64,000 nucleotides of DNA from Corynebacterium sp. (GCF_022712275.1 NZ_JALAGU010000013.1:1-64000); one strand, 5' to 3'; positions 43,962 through 52,788 are shown, counted from the first letter of the stretch. Numbers and translations: made by a program. Notes: a model not told the origin generated them from the sequence alone.

Positions 43962-44282
43962 CTCATCGGTGGTGAAGAGGAAGTCGAGGATCTCGGCGTC
44001 CTCCCAGCCACCGTCGGCGAGCAGGGCGATGACACCGGGCACGAACTTGTTGATCTCGGCGTCGTCGGTGAAGAAGCGCGCGGGGATGTGGCGCACTCCG
44101 TCAACGTCGACGGCGATGAGCCGGTGACGGTTGAGCTCGTCCATCACCCGGGTGACGATGACGCCGAGGAGATCGGCGACATCGGGGACGGTCAGCAGTC
44201 GTTCGCCGGCGGGTATCCCGGACAGCGGGGAGGTCAGGACGAGGCCGGAGCCGTCGGGGGAAGTGTTGTTGTCGTTACTCAC
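43875..44282 (-). CDS. Rv2175c-like winged-helix DNA-binding protein
   Basis: A 135-residue protein with an N-terminal disordered stretch (SNDNNTSPDGSG), then GERLLTVPDVADLLGVIVTRVMDEL, a helix-turn-helix, and the winged-helix domain to about residue 130. It is the positional and sequence equivalent of Rv2175c, a DNA-binding substrate of PknL in mycobacteria. The start is the GTG at 44282. It diverges from pknL over a 119-base region containing 12-bp repeats and overlaps mptA tail to tail. Phosphorylation by the neighbour kinase is inference; Thr residues in the first 20 positions are candidates. Confidence 0.82.
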   Translation of the reverse strand: MSNDNNTSPDGSGLVLTSPLSGIPAGERLLTVPDVADLLGVIVTRVMDELNRHRLIAVDVDGVRHIPARFFTDDAEINKFVPGVIALLADGGWEDAEILDFLFTTDESLPGRPVDALHGHLAREVMRRAQGMAIS

Positions 44283-44336
44283 GTCTACTACCTTAACCGC
44301 CCTCCCCCGTATAATCGCCGGGTACCCGTCTGTCCC

Positions 44337-44384
44337 CGACACGACCAGCGACACGACCACCGACACGACCACCGACACAACCAG
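44337..44384. repeat. 12-bp tandem repeat before pknL
   Basis: Four copies of cgacacgaccac, with small variations, lie directly before AGGAGG of pknL and about 55 bases from the Rv2175c-like start. Copy number could influence the leader of either gene. Confidence 0.85.
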
Positions 44385-44401
44385 GAGGCGATCCCCCCAC
44401 C

Positions 44402-46579
44402 GTGGCAGCACAGCTCCAGGCCGGCGATCTGCTCGACGGTCGCTACCGTATCGGGGCGAGTATCGCCCACGGCGGTATGTCGACCGTCTACCACTGCATC
44501 GACACCCGCCTCGACCGCGATCTCGCGGCCAAGGTCATGGACCCGGCCCTGGCCGCGGACCGTGACGCGCGGACGCGGTTCGAGCGTGAGGCGCGTGCCG
44601 TCGCCCGGCTGGACCATCCCTGCCTGGTGAACGTCTTCGACCAGGGGACCGACGAACGCGAGGACGGCGACCTCGTCTTCCTCATCATGGAGCTGGTCCC
44701 CGGCGGGACGCTGCGTGAACTGCTCCGCGAACGCGGCCCGATGCCGCCGCACGCCGCCCTGGCGGTCACCGAGCCGGTGCTGCAGGCTCTCGCACTGGCG
44801 CACCGGGAGGGGATGGTCCACCGGGACGTCAAGCCGGACAACGTCCTCATCCGCGACGACCACCAGGTCAAGCTCGCGGACTTCGGGCTGGTGCGGGCGA
44901 GCCGCCAGCAGTCCGCTGCCGGCGGTGGCCCGGTCATCGGCACCGCCGCCTACCTGTCCCCAGAGCAGGTGCAGGGCCGCAGCACCGGCCCGCAGAGCGA
45001 CGTCTACTCCGCCGGCGTGATGCTCTTCGAGCTGCTCACCGGCCACCCACCGTTCCGCGGCGCCACGCCCCGGGACACCGCGGCGATGCGGCTGGACCGG
45101 GATGTCCCCGCCCCGTCGGCGGTCATCGCCGGTGTCCCGCAGGAGCTCGACGACCTGGTGCTCATCGCGACCCGCCGCAACCCGGTCCAGCGCTTCGAGG
45201 ACGGGTCCCAGTTCCTCGAGGCCGTCCGTGACACGGTCCGGGATCTGGGACTTCCGGCGTTCCGCGTGCCGGTCCCCGAGAACTCCGCCGTCCACCGGGC
45301 ACTGGCGGGGTCGGTCTTCAGCGACCGGCTGAGCTGGGATGACGCAGCAATGGCCACGAGCATGGTCCCACAGGTCACCCCCGACCAGCACACCGCGCAG
45401 ACCAGTTACCAGGAGCCGGAGCCGCCACGTCGTGTGGAGGAACACCCCACCCACGTCACCCGCCGGGTCCCCGAGCCGGTCCCCGCCCCGTCGGGACCGC
45501 CGCTGAGCAACCGTCGCCCGGTCCGCACCGTGCTGTGGACCGCCCTCGTCCTCGTCATGGTCATCGCCGTCGCCGTGGGGTCCTGGTGGGTCGCCTCCGG
45601 CCGCTACGGTGAAGTCCCGCAGGTTCTCGGCCAGGACGTGACCGGCGCCCGTTCCGCCGTGGAGCAGGCGGGCTTCACCTCCACGGTCTCCGAGATCTGG
45701 TCAGACGACGATCCGGCGGACGCGGTCACCGGGACAGACCCGGGGTCCGGCGAACGGGTGGTACGCGGCAGTGAGGTGGCGGTACTGGTCTCCCGGGGTC
45801 GGCCGACCGTCCCCGAGCCGAGCGACACCGACACCCTGGCGTCCTACCGGTCGAAGCTGCAGGACCGGACGCTGACCTGGACGGTCGGCGACGAAGTCTG
45901 GGACGACGACGCCCCGGCGGGCGTCGTCGCGAAAGTCTCCCCCTCCTCCGGCACCACGGTGGATACCGGCACCGAGATCACGGTGCAGGTCAGCAAGGGC
46001 CCGCGCCCGGTGAAGGTGCCCGGCGTGTCCGGCATGACCGAGAAGAAGGCCACCCAGACCCTGGAGAATGCCGGACTGAAGGTCTCCGGGACCACCGAGG
46101 AGTTCGACGCGGACGTCGACGGTGGTGACGTGATCACCACCGACCCGGACACCGACACCGAAGTCCCCTCCGGCTCCGAGGTGCACCTGGTCATCTCCTC
46201 GGCAGTGACCGTCCCCGATCTCGCCGGCAAGTCCATGGAGGACGCTGCGGAGGCGCTGCGTGACGCCGGGCTGAACCCGGTGACCGGTGACGCTGTCTCC
46301 GACACCGACGAGGACGCCGGGAAGGTGGCGGAGACTTCCCCGACCTCCGGAACCCGCCTGGACCCCGCCCGGAACAACACGGTGACCCTCCATCCCTCCG
46401 ACCAGGTCAAGGTCCCCTTCGTCATCGGCAAGTCCGCCGAAGACGCGACGGAGGCGCTGGAGGACAAGGGCTTCGAGGTGAAGATCGACGGCCGGTCGGG
46501 CGGCCGCGTCATCACCCAGTCCCCCGGCCCCCGCACACGGGTCACCGAGGGAACCACGGTGACCCTGCGGACGATCTAG
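44402..46579 (+). CDS. pknL: Serine/threonine protein kinase PknL with PASTA domains
   Basis: Membrane-anchored eukaryotic-type kinase of 725 residues. The cytosolic kinase domain spans about 10-285: GASIAHGGMSTVYH (glycine loop), LAAKVMDP (lysine), HRDVKPDN near 140 and DFGLV near 160, with GTAAYLSPEQ. A Pro-rich juxtamembrane linker and one transmembrane span near 378-400 follow. Five PASTA units begin at VPQVLGQDV, the LASYRSKL block, VKVPGVSGMT, VTVPDLAGKS and VKVPFVIGKS; they likely sense peptidoglycan or lipid II. The GTG start lies after AGGAGG (13 bases). PknL in mycobacteria acts with Rv2175c, encoded next door here. Confidence 0.93.
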   Translation: MAAQLQAGDLLDGRYRIGASIAHGGMSTVYHCIDTRLDRDLAAKVMDPALAADRDARTRFEREARAVARLDHPCLVNVFDQGTDEREDGDLVFLIMELVPGGTLRELLRERGPMPPHAALAVTEPVLQALALAHREGMVHRDVKPDNVLIRDDHQVKLADFGLVRASRQQSAAGGGPVIGTAAYLSPEQVQGRSTGPQSDVYSAGVMLFELLTGHPPFRGATPRDTAAMRLDRDVPAPSAVIAGVPQELDDLVLIATRRNPVQRFEDGSQFLEAVRDTVRDLGLPAFRVPVPENSAVHRALAGSVFSDRLSWDDAAMATSMVPQVTPDQHTAQTSYQEPEPPRRVEEHPTHVTRRVPEPVPAPSGPPLSNRRPVRTVLWTALVLVMVIAVAVGSWWVASGRYGEVPQVLGQDVTGARSAVEQAGFTSTVSEIWSDDDPADAVTGTDPGSGERVVRGSEVAVLVSRGRPTVPEPSDTDTLASYRSKLQDRTLTWTVGDEVWDDDAPAGVVAKVSPSSGTTVDTGTEITVQVSKGPRPVKVPGVSGMTEKKATQTLENAGLKVSGTTEEFDADVDGGDVITTDPDTDTEVPSGSEVHLVISSAVTVPDLAGKSMEDAAEALRDAGLNPVTGDAVSDTDEDAGKVAETSPTSGTRLDPARNNTVTLHPSDQVKVPFVIGKSAEDATEALEDKGFEVKIDGRSGGRVITQSPGPRTRVTEGTTVTLRTI

Positions 46580-46589
46580 CGTCCGACCG

Positions 46590-46622
46590 GCGACAGACTA
46601 GCGACAGACTAGCGACAGACTA
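46590..46622. repeat. 11-bp tandem repeat at the end of aroG
   Basis: Three exact copies of gcgacagacta plus a partial copy lie between the pknL stop and the aroG end. Each contains cta, so the aroG stop codon TAG is itself part of the repeat. This looks like slippage-derived duplication. Confidence 0.85.
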
Positions 46623-48008
46623 GCGACGCAGCATCTCGGCGACGAGGAAGGACAGCTCAAGCGCCTGCTGGGTGTTCAGTCGGGGGTCGACCACCGTGGC
46701 GTAGCGCGACGGCAGGTCGACGTCGGTGATGTCCTGGGCGCCGCCCACGACCTCGGTGACGTCCTCACCGGTGAATTCGATGTGCACGCCACCCGGGTGG
46801 GAGCCGAGTGCACGGTGCACCTCGAAGAAGCCCTGGACCTCGTCGATGATGCGGTCGAAGTCACGGGTCTTGTAGCCGTTGGAGGAGGTGTAGGTGTTGC
46901 CGTGCATCGGGTCGCACTGCCAGATCACCTTGTGGCCGGTGGCCTCAACCGCCTGGACGATCGGAGGCAGGGCGTCACGGATCTTGTCGTACCCCATACG
47001 GCTGATGAGGGTGAGGCGGCCCGGCTCGTTGTCCGGGTCCAGCTTCTCGACGTAGGCGACGGCCTCCTCGGGGGTCGTCGTCGGGCCGATCTTCACACCT
47101 ACCGGATTGCCGACCAGCGCGGCGAAGGCGATGTGGAAGTCCTCGGGACCGCGGGTACGCTCACCGATCCAGATCTGGTGGGCGGAGAGATTGTAGAGGA
47201 CGTCTTCACCGTTCTCGCCGTGGGCCAGACGCAGCATGGCACGCTCGTAGTCGCGGACCAGGGCCTCGTGGGAGCAGTAGATGTCGGCCTGCTGCAGGGT
47301 GGAGTCGGTGACACCACAGGCCTGCATGAACTCCAGGCCGCGTTCGATCTCCTCCGCGAGGGCCTCGTAACGGGCACCGGCCGGGGAATTGGCGACGAAC
47401 TCACGGTTCCATTCGTGCAGCTTCGCCAGGTCGGCGGTGCCGGAGCTGGTCAGGGCGCGGACGAGGTTCATCGCCGCCGCGGAGTTCGCATAGGCGCGGA
47501 CCATGCGCGACGGGTCGTGGCGGCGTCCCTCCTCGGTCGCCTCGATGCCGTTGACGATGTCGCCACGGTAGTTGAGCAGACCGTTGGAGTCCTTGTCGGC
47601 GGAGCGTGGCTTGGCGTACTGGCCGGCGATGCGGGCCATCTTGACGACCGGGGTCGAGGCACCGTAGGTCAGCACGACGGCCATCTGGAGGAGAGTCTTG
47701 ACGTTGCCGCGGATGTGCGGCTCGGTGTTCGACTCGAAGGTCTCGGCGCAGTCACCACCCTGGAGCAGGAAAGCGTGGCCGTTCGCGACGTCGGCGAGCT
47801 GCGCGCGCAGGCGACGGATCTCCGGCGCCACGACGATCGGGGGCACGGACTCGAGGATCTTGCGGACGCGGTCCGCATGCCCCTGGTCCCAGCCCGGCTG
47901 CTGCTTCGCGTCGCGCGCGACGGCATCCTGGAAACGGTTCTCGAGCTCTCCCGGCAGCGGTGGCAGATCGGGGAGTTCGTCAAGCGGTGCGTCAATAGTC
48001 CAACCCAT
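46620..48008 (-). CDS. aroG: Class II 3-deoxy-7-phosphoheptulonate synthase
   Basis: First enzyme of aromatic amino acid synthesis, condensing PEP and erythrose 4-phosphate. The 462-residue class II (plant/mycobacterial-like) protein includes QGGDCAETFESNTEPHIR near 84-101, KMARIAGQYAKPRS near 130-143, the R-M-G-Y-D-K-I block and the C-terminal MHGNTYTSSNGYKTRDF near 385. The ATG at 48008 is preferred: TATGAT ends seven bases earlier and no ribosome binding site exists, implying leaderless initiation. In mycobacteria this enzyme is partnered by chorismate mutase; none is encoded here. Confidence 0.95.
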   Translation of the reverse strand: MGWTIDAPLDELPDLPPLPGELENRFQDAVARDAKQQPGWDQGHADRVRKILESVPPIVVAPEIRRLRAQLADVANGHAFLLQGGDCAETFESNTEPHIRGNVKTLLQMAVVLTYGASTPVVKMARIAGQYAKPRSADKDSNGLLNYRGDIVNGIEATEEGRRHDPSRMVRAYANSAAAMNLVRALTSSGTADLAKLHEWNREFVANSPAGARYEALAEEIERGLEFMQACGVTDSTLQQADIYCSHEALVRDYERAMLRLAHGENGEDVLYNLSAHQIWIGERTRGPEDFHIAFAALVGNPVGVKIGPTTTPEEAVAYVEKLDPDNEPGRLTLISRMGYDKIRDALPPIVQAVEATGHKVIWQCDPMHGNTYTSSNGYKTRDFDRIIDEVQGFFEVHRALGSHPGGVHIEFTGEDVTEVVGGAQDITDVDLPSRYATVVDPRLNTQQALELSFLVAEMLRR

Positions 48009-48015
48009 GTGCGTC

Positions 48016-48021
48016 ATCATA
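48016..48021 (-). promoter_or_regulatory. Probable -10 element of aroG, leaderless start
   Basis: TATGAT on the minus strand is followed by GACGCAC and the ATG at 48008. The spacing places transcription start on the first codon. Confidence 0.55.
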
Positions 48022-48065
48022 CGAGAACACACGTCCAGACAGTGAAACCGCCCCGTCTTCCCGCG

Positions 48066-48587
48066 TCAGCGGTGACGTGCGTCTCTCGCCTGCACGGACA
48101 ACCGGTACTTCGTGACGTTGAACCGGGCGTCGGCGAGCGCGTCATGGGCGTTCGACGGCTCGTCCGGGAGCTGCGGGCGTCCGGCGTCCTCCCAGAGCTG
48201 GCGCAGCTCCCGGGTGAAGCGCGGGAGTTCCCGCGGCAGGCCGGTCATGTCGCCCCACAGTTGGGCGAAGGCGACATGGTCGTAGGCTCCCAGCCACGCC
48301 CACATCTCCGGACGCAGCGACGCCGGCAGCCAGTCGCCGGGCGTGTGGTCCGGCAGGAGGAACTCGTAGAGACGCTCCCGCAGCACCGCCCGCGGCATCC
48401 ATGCCGGATCGGACCGGGGCGGCAACTGCGGCAGGACGTTGCGCCGCACCCAGCTTCCCGCCCGTCGCTCGTTGAAGTCCGAGGAGACGGCGTAGAACTC
48501 GCGACCGTCCTCGGCGACGACACCGATGGAGACCAGATCGATCGTCCGGCCGTCCTCGATGAATTCCGTGTCATAGAAGTAGCGCAC
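48066..48587 (-). CDS. Polyadenylate-type 3'-exoribonuclease, Rv2179c-like
   Basis: A 173-residue DEDDh-type RNase. Catalytic contexts are visible: YDTEF (Asp6, Glu8), GAYDHVAFAQLWGDM near 100-114 and AHDALADARFN near 147-157 (His and Asp). Mycobacterial Rv2179c, of similar length and position, is a 3' exoribonuclease active on poly-A; the same role is expected. The GTG start is at 48587. It is followed by aroG (minus) and preceded by an acyltransferase gene 11 bases upstream, so these may be one operon. Confidence 0.85.
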   Translation of the reverse strand: MRYFYDTEFIEDGRTIDLVSIGVVAEDGREFYAVSSDFNERRAGSWVRRNVLPQLPPRSDPAWMPRAVLRERLYEFLLPDHTPGDWLPASLRPEMWAWLGAYDHVAFAQLWGDMTGLPRELPRFTRELRQLWEDAGRPQLPDEPSNAHDALADARFNVTKYRLSVQARDARHR

Positions 48588-48598
48588 GGGAGCTCAGC

Positions 48599-49735
48599 CT
48601 AGTCGCCGGGGCTCAGGCGGCGGCGTGGCAGAGCCGGCGGGTAGAGGATCCACCCGATGACAGGGAGCCTGCCGATCCGGTAGAAGATCCAGCCGGTCAC
48701 CGCACACACCGCGAAACCGAGGAAGATCCGGAAGTTCATGCCGGTGAGGAACTCCCAGCGCTCCGGGTCGCTCTCGACGAGGGGACGGATGATCTCCTCA
48801 TTGACCAGGTACAGGGCCGCATGGTGGGATACGTAGATCGGCAGGGTGTGGCGCCCGATACCGGCGAAGACGGTCGAGAGAACCGGGGTACGCGAGATCC
48901 ACACCGCCACAATGATGCCCACGGGCACCGCGGTGAGGATCCGCACCATCCCGGTGAGATTGATCAGCCCCGCCTCTGCAGTGGTCCAGCCGTCCGGGTT
49001 GACGTGGTCGACCAGCAGGTCCATGACCCACTCCCAGCCGACGTAGGCCGCGACCGCACCGAGGATGACACGCCAGTCCGTCGCCCAGGCGGCGAGCAGG
49101 AAGAACACCGCCCGGAAATGCAGCCCCAGGAAGAAGGCCGGCATGTAGGCGGTGATGTGGGTGATCTCGTTGTACTGGGTCAGGCCGGCGGCGGCGACGC
49201 AGATCGCCGGGACGACCGACAGAGCCACCGCCCCCGGCGGCGGGACGCGACGCAGCAGGCAGGCGGCGATGTTGAAGACCATCAACGCATAGAGGAACCA
49301 GATGCCCGGGTCGCCGAACAGGATCGCCCGGCCGAGGTTCCGCCAGGTGACGTCCTCGACCATGTCGATCCTGATCGCTGCCTGGACCGGGGTGAAGACC
49401 AGGTACGGTACCAGGAGGAACCACAGCCGCCGGTACCAGAGGTCACCGAGGGTGCGTTCGATGACGCGGTGGGCGAAGAGTCCGGAGATGAGGAAGAACA
49501 TCGGCATCCGGATCGGGTCCATGACATCGTTGAACCAGTGCCACCCCGAGCCCTGGCCGCCGGGCACACCGGTGACGACGTGCATGTAGCAGACCGCGAT
49601 GATCGACAGGCCTTTGGCGCAGTCCGCCCAGAGCAGCCTGTTCGACGTGGGGGTGTGGGTGGGTTCGCCGGAGGTTCCGGCAGCCTGCTGACTGTCGGAC
49701 GCGACCGGCACACCTGTCCCCACGGAATCTGACAC
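48599..49735 (-). CDS. Acyltransferase-3 family integral membrane protein
   Basis: A 378-residue membrane O-acyltransferase of the acyltransferase-3 family, with about ten helices. LLWADCAKGLSIIAVCYMHV near 33-52 and MDPIRMPMFFLISGLFAHRV near 70-89 are the typical N-terminal blocks, the first with the conserved histidine. Substrate unknown; family members acylate sugars, lipids or peptidoglycan. It lies where mycobacteria have Rv2180c, a different membrane protein, and is divergent from an MptC-like gene, so decorating mannan/LAM is a possible but unproven role. The GTG start has GGTGG upstream. The first 25 residues are Ser/Thr-rich. Confidence 0.82.
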   Translation of the reverse strand: MSDSVGTGVPVASDSQQAAGTSGEPTHTPTSNRLLWADCAKGLSIIAVCYMHVVTGVPGGQGSGWHWFNDVMDPIRMPMFFLISGLFAHRVIERTLGDLWYRRLWFLLVPYLVFTPVQAAIRIDMVEDVTWRNLGRAILFGDPGIWFLYALMVFNIAACLLRRVPPPGAVALSVVPAICVAAAGLTQYNEITHITAYMPAFFLGLHFRAVFFLLAAWATDWRVILGAVAAYVGWEWVMDLLVDHVNPDGWTTAEAGLINLTGMVRILTAVPVGIIVAVWISRTPVLSTVFAGIGRHTLPIYVSHHAALYLVNEEIIRPLVESDPERWEFLTGMNFRIFLGFAVCAVTGWIFYRIGRLPVIGWILYPPALPRRRLSPGD

Positions 49736-49755
49736 AGGTATCCACCCTGCCGTAG

Positions 49756-49785
49756 TTCACAGGAAACCTCAATTCGACGTAGGCT
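49756..49785 (+). promoter_or_regulatory. Promoter of the mptC-like gene
   Basis: TTCACA at 49756-49761 and TAGGCT at 49780-49785 are 18 bases apart. The GTG start lies eight bases after the -10, so the mRNA is probably leaderless. Confidence 0.55.
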
Positions 49786-49793
49786 GAGTTCCC

Positions 49794-51035
49794 GTGAATA
49801 GAGCTTCCAGCGGTGCGCTGGTTCTGTGGATGGTATTCGGTGTTCTCGCTGTGGCCTCCGGGGTACATGCACTGGTCACGTACGTGGTCAACGGGGACGG
49901 GGTGCCGTACCACATCGACTTCGACGTCTACCGTGAAGGCGGTCGGGCGGTCCTGGACGACATCTCCCTCTATGAGGGGGTCTTCAGCGTCGGGACGATC
50001 AGCCTGCCGTTCACCTATCCCCCGTTGTCCGCCCTCGCCTTCGTCCCCCTGGCGATGCTGCCCCTCGACGTCGGACAGATCCTGTTCACTCTGGTCAGTG
50101 TGGCGACGCTGGTCTTCACCGTGGTGATCGTGCTCGCGGCTCTCGCCCGGGAGGCAGGACGCGGACTCTCCCGCGGCACGCTGTGGGCCCTGGGCACAGG
50201 TACCGCCCTCCTCGCCACCTGGATGTGGCCGGTGGCCTCCACCCTCGAGTACGGACAGATCAATATCCTGCTCATGCTGCTGGTCATCGCCGACCTGCTC
50301 CTTCCGAGGACGCCATGGCCGCGCGGTACGCTCATCGGCCTCGCCGCCGCACTGAAGCTCACTCCGGCCGTGTTCGGCCTGTACTTCCTGCTCCGTCGGC
50401 AGTGGCGCGAGGCAGCGACCTCCCTGATCTCCGGGGTTCTCTTCAGTGCCGCGGCCTGGGCCTTCCTTCCCGCGGACTCGCACCGGTACTGGACCGAGAC
50501 CGTCAGTGACCCGACACGCATCGGTGGACTCATGTACTCCGCGAACCAGTCCTGGCGCGGCATGGTCGCCCGGTTCACCGGGGATCCGGCACAGACCCGG
50601 ATCTGGATGGTGCTCGCCGTACTGACGTTCATCGCGGTGGTGGTCGTCATGCTGCGTCAGTTGGCCGTCGGCGCAGTCACCGCTGCGGTGTGCACCAATT
50701 CCCTGCTCGCGCTGCTGGCGTCCCCGGTGTCCTGGGCGCACCACTGGGTGTGGGTCGTGCCGATGGCGCTCGTCGCGGTGGTGTCCTGGTGGTGGGGAGG
50801 ACGCCGTGGCGGCATCGTGCTCGGCGCGGTGTTCATCGTGGTGACGACCCGGCTCATGCTGCACACCTGGTTCCCCTCGACGCACAATGCCGAGATGGAC
50901 TGGAACCTGCTGATGAAGATCGTCGGCTCCGAGCTGGTGCTGCTCGGTGCCGCGTGGCTCGCCGTCGGCGGCCTGTCCCCCCGGACGACCCTCCCCGCCC
51001 GGGAATCTGCCCCGGAACCTGCTCAGAGCCGGTAG
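49794..51035 (+). CDS. Alpha-1,2-mannosyltransferase (MptC-like, GT87)
   Basis: Polyprenyl-phosphate-mannose-dependent GT87 enzyme, likely adding alpha-1,2 side mannoses to lipomannan. The 413 residues have about ten helices; the first extracytoplasmic loop bears HIDFDVYREGGRAVLDD near 38-54 and FTYPPLSALAFVPLAMLPLD near 72-91, the DUF2029/GT87 signature. Position matches Rv2181 (MptC) between the Rv2179c/Rv2180c and PlsC (Rv2182c) equivalents. The GTG start is at 49794. The 3' end overlaps the convergent PlsC gene by 13 bases. Confidence 0.85.
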   Translation: MNRASSGALVLWMVFGVLAVASGVHALVTYVVNGDGVPYHIDFDVYREGGRAVLDDISLYEGVFSVGTISLPFTYPPLSALAFVPLAMLPLDVGQILFTLVSVATLVFTVVIVLAALAREAGRGLSRGTLWALGTGTALLATWMWPVASTLEYGQINILLMLLVIADLLLPRTPWPRGTLIGLAAALKLTPAVFGLYFLLRRQWREAATSLISGVLFSAAAWAFLPADSHRYWTETVSDPTRIGGLMYSANQSWRGMVARFTGDPAQTRIWMVLAVLTFIAVVVVMLRQLAVGAVTAAVCTNSLLALLASPVSWAHHWVWVVPMALVAVVSWWWGGRRGGIVLGAVFIVVTTRLMLHTWFPSTHNAEMDWNLLMKIVGSELVLLGAAWLAVGGLSPRTTLPARESAPEPAQSR

Positions 51036-51802
51036 CGCAGGAACTTCGGCTTCGGTTTCGTCCCGTGGATCCGGCCCTTACCGGGCTCGGTGCCCTCCGG
51101 GTACCCCTGCCCGGCCTCCAGGGACTTCTTCACGTCGGCGGCGTAGGTGTCGCCGACGTACTCCTGACCCGAGAGGGCGGCGAGCTGCTCCATGACATGG
51201 TCAGTCAGGGCGCGGGCCTGGGCGTAGGCGTCCCCGGCACCCGCGAAGTCCGCGGGGTCGACCGGATCACCGACGACCACACCGATACGGTAGGGACGCA
51301 GGAGCCAGGAACCGGCGATGTTCGCCTTCTGGGTGTCGATCATGGCGACCGGGTAGACCATGGCACCGGACTCCAGGGCTATTCGCGCCATCCCGGTCTT
51401 GCCACGGTAGAGACGGCCGTCCGGGGAACGGGTGCCCTCCGGGTACATGCCCAGCGGGTCACCCTCGGCGAGGACCTTGAGGGCGGTGTGCAGGGCGGCG
51501 TCCTGCTGATCCTTGTCGCCGCGGTCGATGGGCACCTGCCCCACCGAGGAGAAGAACCACTTCTGGATACCGCCGGCGAAACCGGGAGTGGTGAAGTACT
51601 CCTTCTTCGCCAGGAACGTGATCTGCCGCTTCGAGAGGAGCGGCAGGTAGAGCGAATCCATCACGGCCAGGTGGTTGGACGCCAGGATCACCGGCCCCTC
51701 AGACGGGATCTTGTCGAGCCCACGGGCGAACGGTCGGTTGATCAGCCACAGCCAGGGACCGATCACGACATTCTTCAACCACCAGTAGGTTCGGTTACGC
51801 AA
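51023..51802 (-). CDS. 1-acyl-sn-glycerol-3-phosphate acyltransferase (PlsC family)
   Basis: Membrane-associated acyltransferase making phosphatidic acid or acylating related lipids. The 259 residues contain the HX4D motif in SNHLAVMD (His44, Asp49) and the glycerophosphate-binding EGTRSPDG near 120-127. Equivalent to Rv2182c by order. The start is TTG at 51802, preceded by AGAGGA eight bases upstream. It is followed on the same strand side by the ROK glucokinase (gap 14), suggesting co-transcription. The basic tail (KPKPKFLRYRL) may touch the membrane. Confidence 0.88.
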   Translation of the reverse strand: MRNRTYWWLKNVVIGPWLWLINRPFARGLDKIPSEGPVILASNHLAVMDSLYLPLLSKRQITFLAKKEYFTTPGFAGGIQKWFFSSVGQVPIDRGDKDQQDAALHTALKVLAEGDPLGMYPEGTRSPDGRLYRGKTGMARIALESGAMVYPVAMIDTQKANIAGSWLLRPYRIGVVVGDPVDPADFAGAGDAYAQARALTDHVMEQLAALSGQEYVGDTYAADVKKSLEAGQGYPEGTEPGKGRIHGTKPKPKFLRYRL

Positions 51803-51816
51803 CGGAATTTCCTCTC

Positions 51817-52788
51817 TCAGGGGTTCACTGCTCCGGCGAGAAGCGCCACGCCGATCATACCTGCGTCCGCTCCGAGCACTCCCGTCTCCACGCTCGCGAG
51901 CGGGCGGTGTCCGGCGCCGACGACATTCTGCGCCATTTCAGCGACGGCCTCGGTCAGGTAGAGATCCGAATCACGGCTCACGCCGCCGCCCAGGACGATG
52001 AGTTCGGGGTCGAGGATCTCCTGGACGACGGCCAGGCCCCGGCCCAGCCAGCGGGCGAAGTCCGCGATGACCTCACAGGCCAGCACATCGCCTTCACGGG
52101 CCAGGTTGACCACGGCCCGGCCGGTGATGCCCTCCGGGGCGGAGTGGTAATGCTGGGCGAGGGCACTGCGGGGGTGCCGACCGGTGGCGATGAACTCGCG
52201 GGCGGTGAGCTCCAGTGCACTGCCGGAGCAGTAGCGCTCCAGGCAGCCACGCTTGCCGCAGGGGCAGGAGCGTCCGCTCTGGACCACGGTGAGGTGACCG
52301 AACTCCGGTGCTGTGCCGAAGGCGCCACGGTAGATGTGGCCGTCAGTGACCAGGGCGCCACCGATACCGGTACCGACGGCGAAGAAGGCCCAGGTACCGG
52401 CGTCGCGGCCGGGTCCGAGGATCTGTTCACCCCAGGCCGCGGCATTGGCGTCGTGCTCCAGCACCACCGGCAGGCCCAGGACACGGGTCAGCCTGTCACG
52501 GACCTCCATGTCCCGCCACGGCAGATGCGGGGCGAAGCGGACGGAGGTCTGGTCCGCGGTGATGAACCCGGCGACAGCCAGCCCCACAGCCGTGACCTCG
52601 TGGCGTCCGCGGAGGATGCCGACGACATGGCTGATGGCGGTCTCGAGCGCGTTGACCGAACTCGGGGTGGGGAGCTGCTCGATATCGATGATCGAGCCGG
52701 TCCCGTCCACGACCGCGGCGCGCAGATTCGTCCCGCCGATGTCGATACCGATGGTCAGCTGTTCACTCGTTGACACGTCCGCGTCCAC
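51817..52788 (-). CDS. ROK family glucokinase
   Basis: Sugar kinase, most likely phosphorylating glucose with ATP. The 323-residue protein shows the phosphate loop GIDIGGTNLRAAV near 14-26, EHDANAAAWGE near 117-127 with the catalytic Asp, and the ROK zinc motif CPCGKRGCLERYC near 178-190 (Cys ligands). Actinobacterial glucokinase of this type can be polyphosphate-dependent; that is unknown here. The GTG at 52788 has GAGAGG only two bases upstream, and a GTG at 52776 is an alternative. No DNA-binding domain precedes it, so it is not a NagC-type repressor. Confidence 0.88.
   Translation of the reverse strand: MDADVSTSEQLTIGIDIGGTNLRAAVVDGTGSIIDIEQLPTPSSVNALETAISHVVGILRGRHEVTAVGLAVAGFITADQTSVRFAPHLPWRDMEVRDRLTRVLGLPVVLEHDANAAAWGEQILGPGRDAGTWAFFAVGTGIGGALVTDGHIYRGAFGTAPEFGHLTVVQSGRSCPCGKRGCLERYCSGSALELTAREFIATGRHPRSALAQHYHSAPEGITGRAVVNLAREGDVLACEVIADFARWLGRGLAVVQEILDPELIVLGGGVSRDSDLYLTEAVAEMAQNVVGAGHRPLASVETGVLGADAGMIGVALLAGAVNP

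Noticed and set aside
44337..44384. CRISPR-like array
   Set aside because: The units are 12 bp and directly contiguous, with no spacers and no cas genes. It is a simple tandem repeat.
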